This document shows, one piece after another, positions 43,716 through 45,790 of a DNA stretch of 45,790 bases (position 1 is its first letter; the number at the start of each line of letters is the position of its first letter). Source of the DNA: Sulfuricella sp. (lineage in GTDB: Bacteria; Pseudomonadota; Gammaproteobacteria; Burkholderiales; Sulfuricellaceae). The notes under the pieces are model-generated. The model was not told the origin of the DNA, made no database searches, and worked only from the letters and a program-made list of their open reading frames with translations. Both the position numbers and the translations under genes were made by a program. Where the stretch lies: the NCBI GenBank assembly GCA_018336195.1, contig JAGXQV010000190.1, positions 1 through 45,790 on the forward strand, read 5' to 3'.

Positions 43716-45626
43716 ATGGGTAATTACGCAGAGTTTTATCGGGGATCAATCGACCAGCGCGACGCCTTCTGGAGCGAACAGGCCAAGCTGATCGACTGGC
43801 ACCAGCCCTTCGAGCAGGTGCTGGATTACAGCAAGCCGCCCTTCGCCAAATGGTTCGTCGGTGGCCAGACTAACCTGTGCTACAACGCGGTGGACCGCCA
43901 CCTCAAGGAACGTGCCGAGCAAAAGGCGCTGGTCTATATCTCCACCGAAACCGGCCAGGAGAAAACCTACTCTTTCCGCGACCTGTATGACGAGGTGAAC
44001 CGCTTTGCCGCCGTCCTGCAATCCCAAGGCGTAGCGAAGGGCGACCGGGTCATCATCTACATGCCGATGATCGCCGAAGCGGTGTTTGCCATGCTCGCCT
44101 GCGCGCGCATCGGCGCGATTCATTCGGTGGTATTCGGCGGCTTTGCCGCGCACAGCCTGGCGACGCGCATCGACGACGCCACTCCCAAGCTGATGGTGAC
44201 CGCCGATGCCGGAATGCGCGGCGGCAAGACCATCCCCTACAAGCACCTGGTCGATGAAGCAATTCGGCTGTCCGCCAATCCGCCCGAGAAAGTGCTGATC
44301 TGCCATCGCGGCCTGGACCCGGACATGGCGCTGGTCGAAGGTCGCGACCTCGATTACGCCAGCCTGCGCGCCGAACACCTCAACGCCACGGTGGAACCGG
44401 TATGGCTGGAATCCTCCGAGCCGTCGTATATCCTCTACACCTCCGGCACCACCGGCAAGCCCAAGGGCGTGCAGCGCGATACCGGCGGCTACGCGGTGGC
44501 GCTGGCCGCCTCGATGAAACACATCTACACCGGCAAGCCCGGCGAGGTGATGTTCACCTCCAGCGACATCGGCTGGGTGGTCGGGCATTCCTATATCGTC
44601 TACGGCCCGCTGATCGCCGGCATGACCACCATCGTCTACGAAGGTCTGCCGATCCGTCCCAACCCCGCCATCTGGTGGAAGATCGTCTCGGAAAATAAAG
44701 TGAACATCATGTTCACCTCGCCCACCGCGATTCGCGTCCTGAAAAAACAACCGGCCGAATACCTCAAGAAATACGATGTTTCCAGCCTGCGCTCGCTGTA
44801 TCTGGCCGGCGAACCGCTCGACGAGCCGACCGCGCGGTGGATATCCGACGCGCTGGGCGCCAACATCATCGACAACTACTGGCAGACCGAAACCGGCTGG
44901 CCGATCCTCTCCGCCGTGCCGGAAATCGAGGACACCCCGCGCAAGTTCGGCTCGCCGAGTTTCGCGGCTTACGGCTTCAATTTGAAGCTGCTGCATGAAG
45001 GAACCGGAAAAGAAGTCGGCACCGACGAAAAAGGCGTGCTGGTCATCGTCCCGCCGCTGCCGCCGGGTTGCCTCTCCACGGTGTGGGGGGATGATGCGCG
45101 TTTCCTCAGCACCTATTTCTCCAGCTTCGAAAATGAATTGGTCTACACCACCTTCGACTGGGCAACCCAGGATGCCGACGGTTATTACTTCATCCTCGGG
45201 CGCACCGATGACGTCATCAACGTCGCCGGCCACCGCCTCGGCACCCGCGAAATCGAGGAAGCCATCTCCGCCCACAACAACATCGCCGAAGTGGCGGTGG
45301 TGGGCGTCCACGACGAAATCAAGGGCCAGGCGGTAATGGCCTTCGCGGTGGTGAAAGACCCCAGCCGTACTTCCACCCCGGAAGAAGCCGCTCTGATGGA
45401 AAAGGAAGTGATGGCGACGGTGGACCGCGAACTCGGCGCCATCGCCCGCCCCGCCAAGGTCCACTTCGTCACCCTGCTGCCCAAAACCCGTTCCGGCAAG
45501 CTATTGCGCCGCAGCATCCAGGCCATCGCCGAAGGCCGCGAAACCGGCGACCTCACCACCCTCGATGATCCGGGCGCGCTGGAGCAGATCAAGAACGCGG
45601 TGGCGAAGTGGAAGGCGGGGAAATAG
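43716..45626 (+). CDS. prpE: Propionyl-CoA synthetase
   Basis: This 636-aa member of the acetyl-CoA synthetase family forms propionyl-CoA from propionate, ATP and CoA. It has the N-terminal AYRGSIDQR-like start (AEFYRGSIDQRDAFW), a YTSGTTGKPKGVQRD phosphate loop typical of PrpE (acetyl-CoA synthetases usually have PKGV.H), DNYWQTETGWP, LGRTDDVINVAGHRLGT and the catalytic Lys in RSGKLLRRS. ATG 43716 has GAGGAG 9 bp upstream; the longer frame reads through repeat DNA. No prpB/prpC/prpD or methylmalonyl-CoA genes are in the window, so the fate of propionyl-CoA is not shown. Confidence 0.94.
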   Translation: MGNYAEFYRGSIDQRDAFWSEQAKLIDWHQPFEQVLDYSKPPFAKWFVGGQTNLCYNAVDRHLKERAEQKALVYISTETGQEKTYSFRDLYDEVNRFAAVLQSQGVAKGDRVIIYMPMIAEAVFAMLACARIGAIHSVVFGGFAAHSLATRIDDATPKLMVTADAGMRGGKTIPYKHLVDEAIRLSANPPEKVLICHRGLDPDMALVEGRDLDYASLRAEHLNATVEPVWLESSEPSYILYTSGTTGKPKGVQRDTGGYAVALAASMKHIYTGKPGEVMFTSSDIGWVVGHSYIVYGPLIAGMTTIVYEGLPIRPNPAIWWKIVSENKVNIMFTSPTAIRVLKKQPAEYLKKYDVSSLRSLYLAGEPLDEPTARWISDALGANIIDNYWQTETGWPILSAVPEIEDTPRKFGSPSFAAYGFNLKLLHEGTGKEVGTDEKGVLVIVPPLPPGCLSTVWGDDARFLSTYFSSFENELVYTTFDWATQDADGYYFILGRTDDVINVAGHRLGTREIEEAISAHNNIAEVAVVGVHDEIKGQAVMAFAVVKDPSRTSTPEEAALMEKEVMATVDRELGAIARPAKVHFVTLLPKTRSGKLLRRSIQAIAEGRETGDLTTLDDPGALEQIKNAVAKWKAGK

Positions 45627-45630
45627 TAAG

Positions 45631-45712
45631 GTAGGGTGGACACGGTTTTTCTGTGTCCACGCGCAACATCCTCGCTGAACGGTGGACACAAAGAACCGTG
45701 TCCACCCTTCTA
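45631..45712. repeat. GTAGGGTGGACACGG repeat, copy 2
   Basis: It has the same arms and inner GTGTCCACGCG/GTGGACAC structure as 37771-37850, but the right tip has decayed from CCCTAC to CCCTTC. It lies 4 bp after the prpE stop. The last 78 bases of the window hold no gene that I can support. Confidence 0.87.
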
Positions 45713-45790
45713 TGATTAATTTCAAGTCGTTTTTGCAAATCAATCCATTCCTATCGCAATGCGGTATGCCGTGTTACCCCTGATGCAGGG

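Overview
This window looks like a chromosomal segment of a GC-rich betaproteobacterium, most likely a Rhodocyclales-type organism. That placement is inferred from the sdhCDAB-sdhE-gltA-odhA-odhB-lpd gene order, a CitE-like/GntR pair upstream of sdh, and protein similarity recognised by eye; no 16S gene is present. I saw no rRNA, tRNA, CRISPR or prophage.

Region 1 (1-16558) is a type I secretion/RTX locus on the + strand. It holds the 3' part of a truncated RTX gene, a small membrane-protein gene, a giant RTX lipase (2353 aa) with seven 324-bp internal repeats, a relic of a REP-type transposase, a second small membrane-protein gene, a second RTX protein (1508 aa) with an FrpC-like self-processing module, and an HlyD-type membrane-fusion protein. 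Identical or near-identical tracts between these genes show recent duplication and gene conversion.

Region 2 (16620-27330) starts with a periplasmic beta-carbonic anhydrase. It is followed by a minus-strand set of CoA-ester genes: three CitE/HpcH-type lyases of different subfamilies, a mesaconyl-CoA hydratase-like MaoC protein and an acyl-CoA ligase. A PAS protein plus a CZB-domain chemoreceptor (+ strand) separate this set from a fourth CitE-like gene. The enzymes could together activate an unsaturated C5 (or similar) dicarboxylic acid, hydrate it and cleave it to glyoxylate + propionyl-CoA, or pyruvate + acetyl-CoA. This is the most interesting metabolic unit here.

Region 3 (27488-45626, + strand) is central carbon metabolism: a GntR/UTRA regulator divergent from the fourth CitE gene, malic enzyme, sdhC-D-A-B, sdhE, citrate synthase, 2-oxoglutarate dehydrogenase E1/E2/E3, a ZapE/AFG1 ATPase, a PIN-domain toxin-antitoxin-like pair, an AcuI-type acrylyl-CoA reductase and propionyl-CoA synthetase. 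Propionyl-CoA enzymes at this end and a possible propionyl-CoA-releasing lyase in region 2 suggest linked C3/C5 acyl-CoA metabolism feeding the TCA cycle.

Almost every gap in regions 2 and 3 holds a palindromic repeat. Several unrelated hairpin families share GTAG...CTAC tips, and some of these tips supply a gene's stop codon. Nested palindromes fill the sdhA-sdhB gap and run into the start of sdhE.
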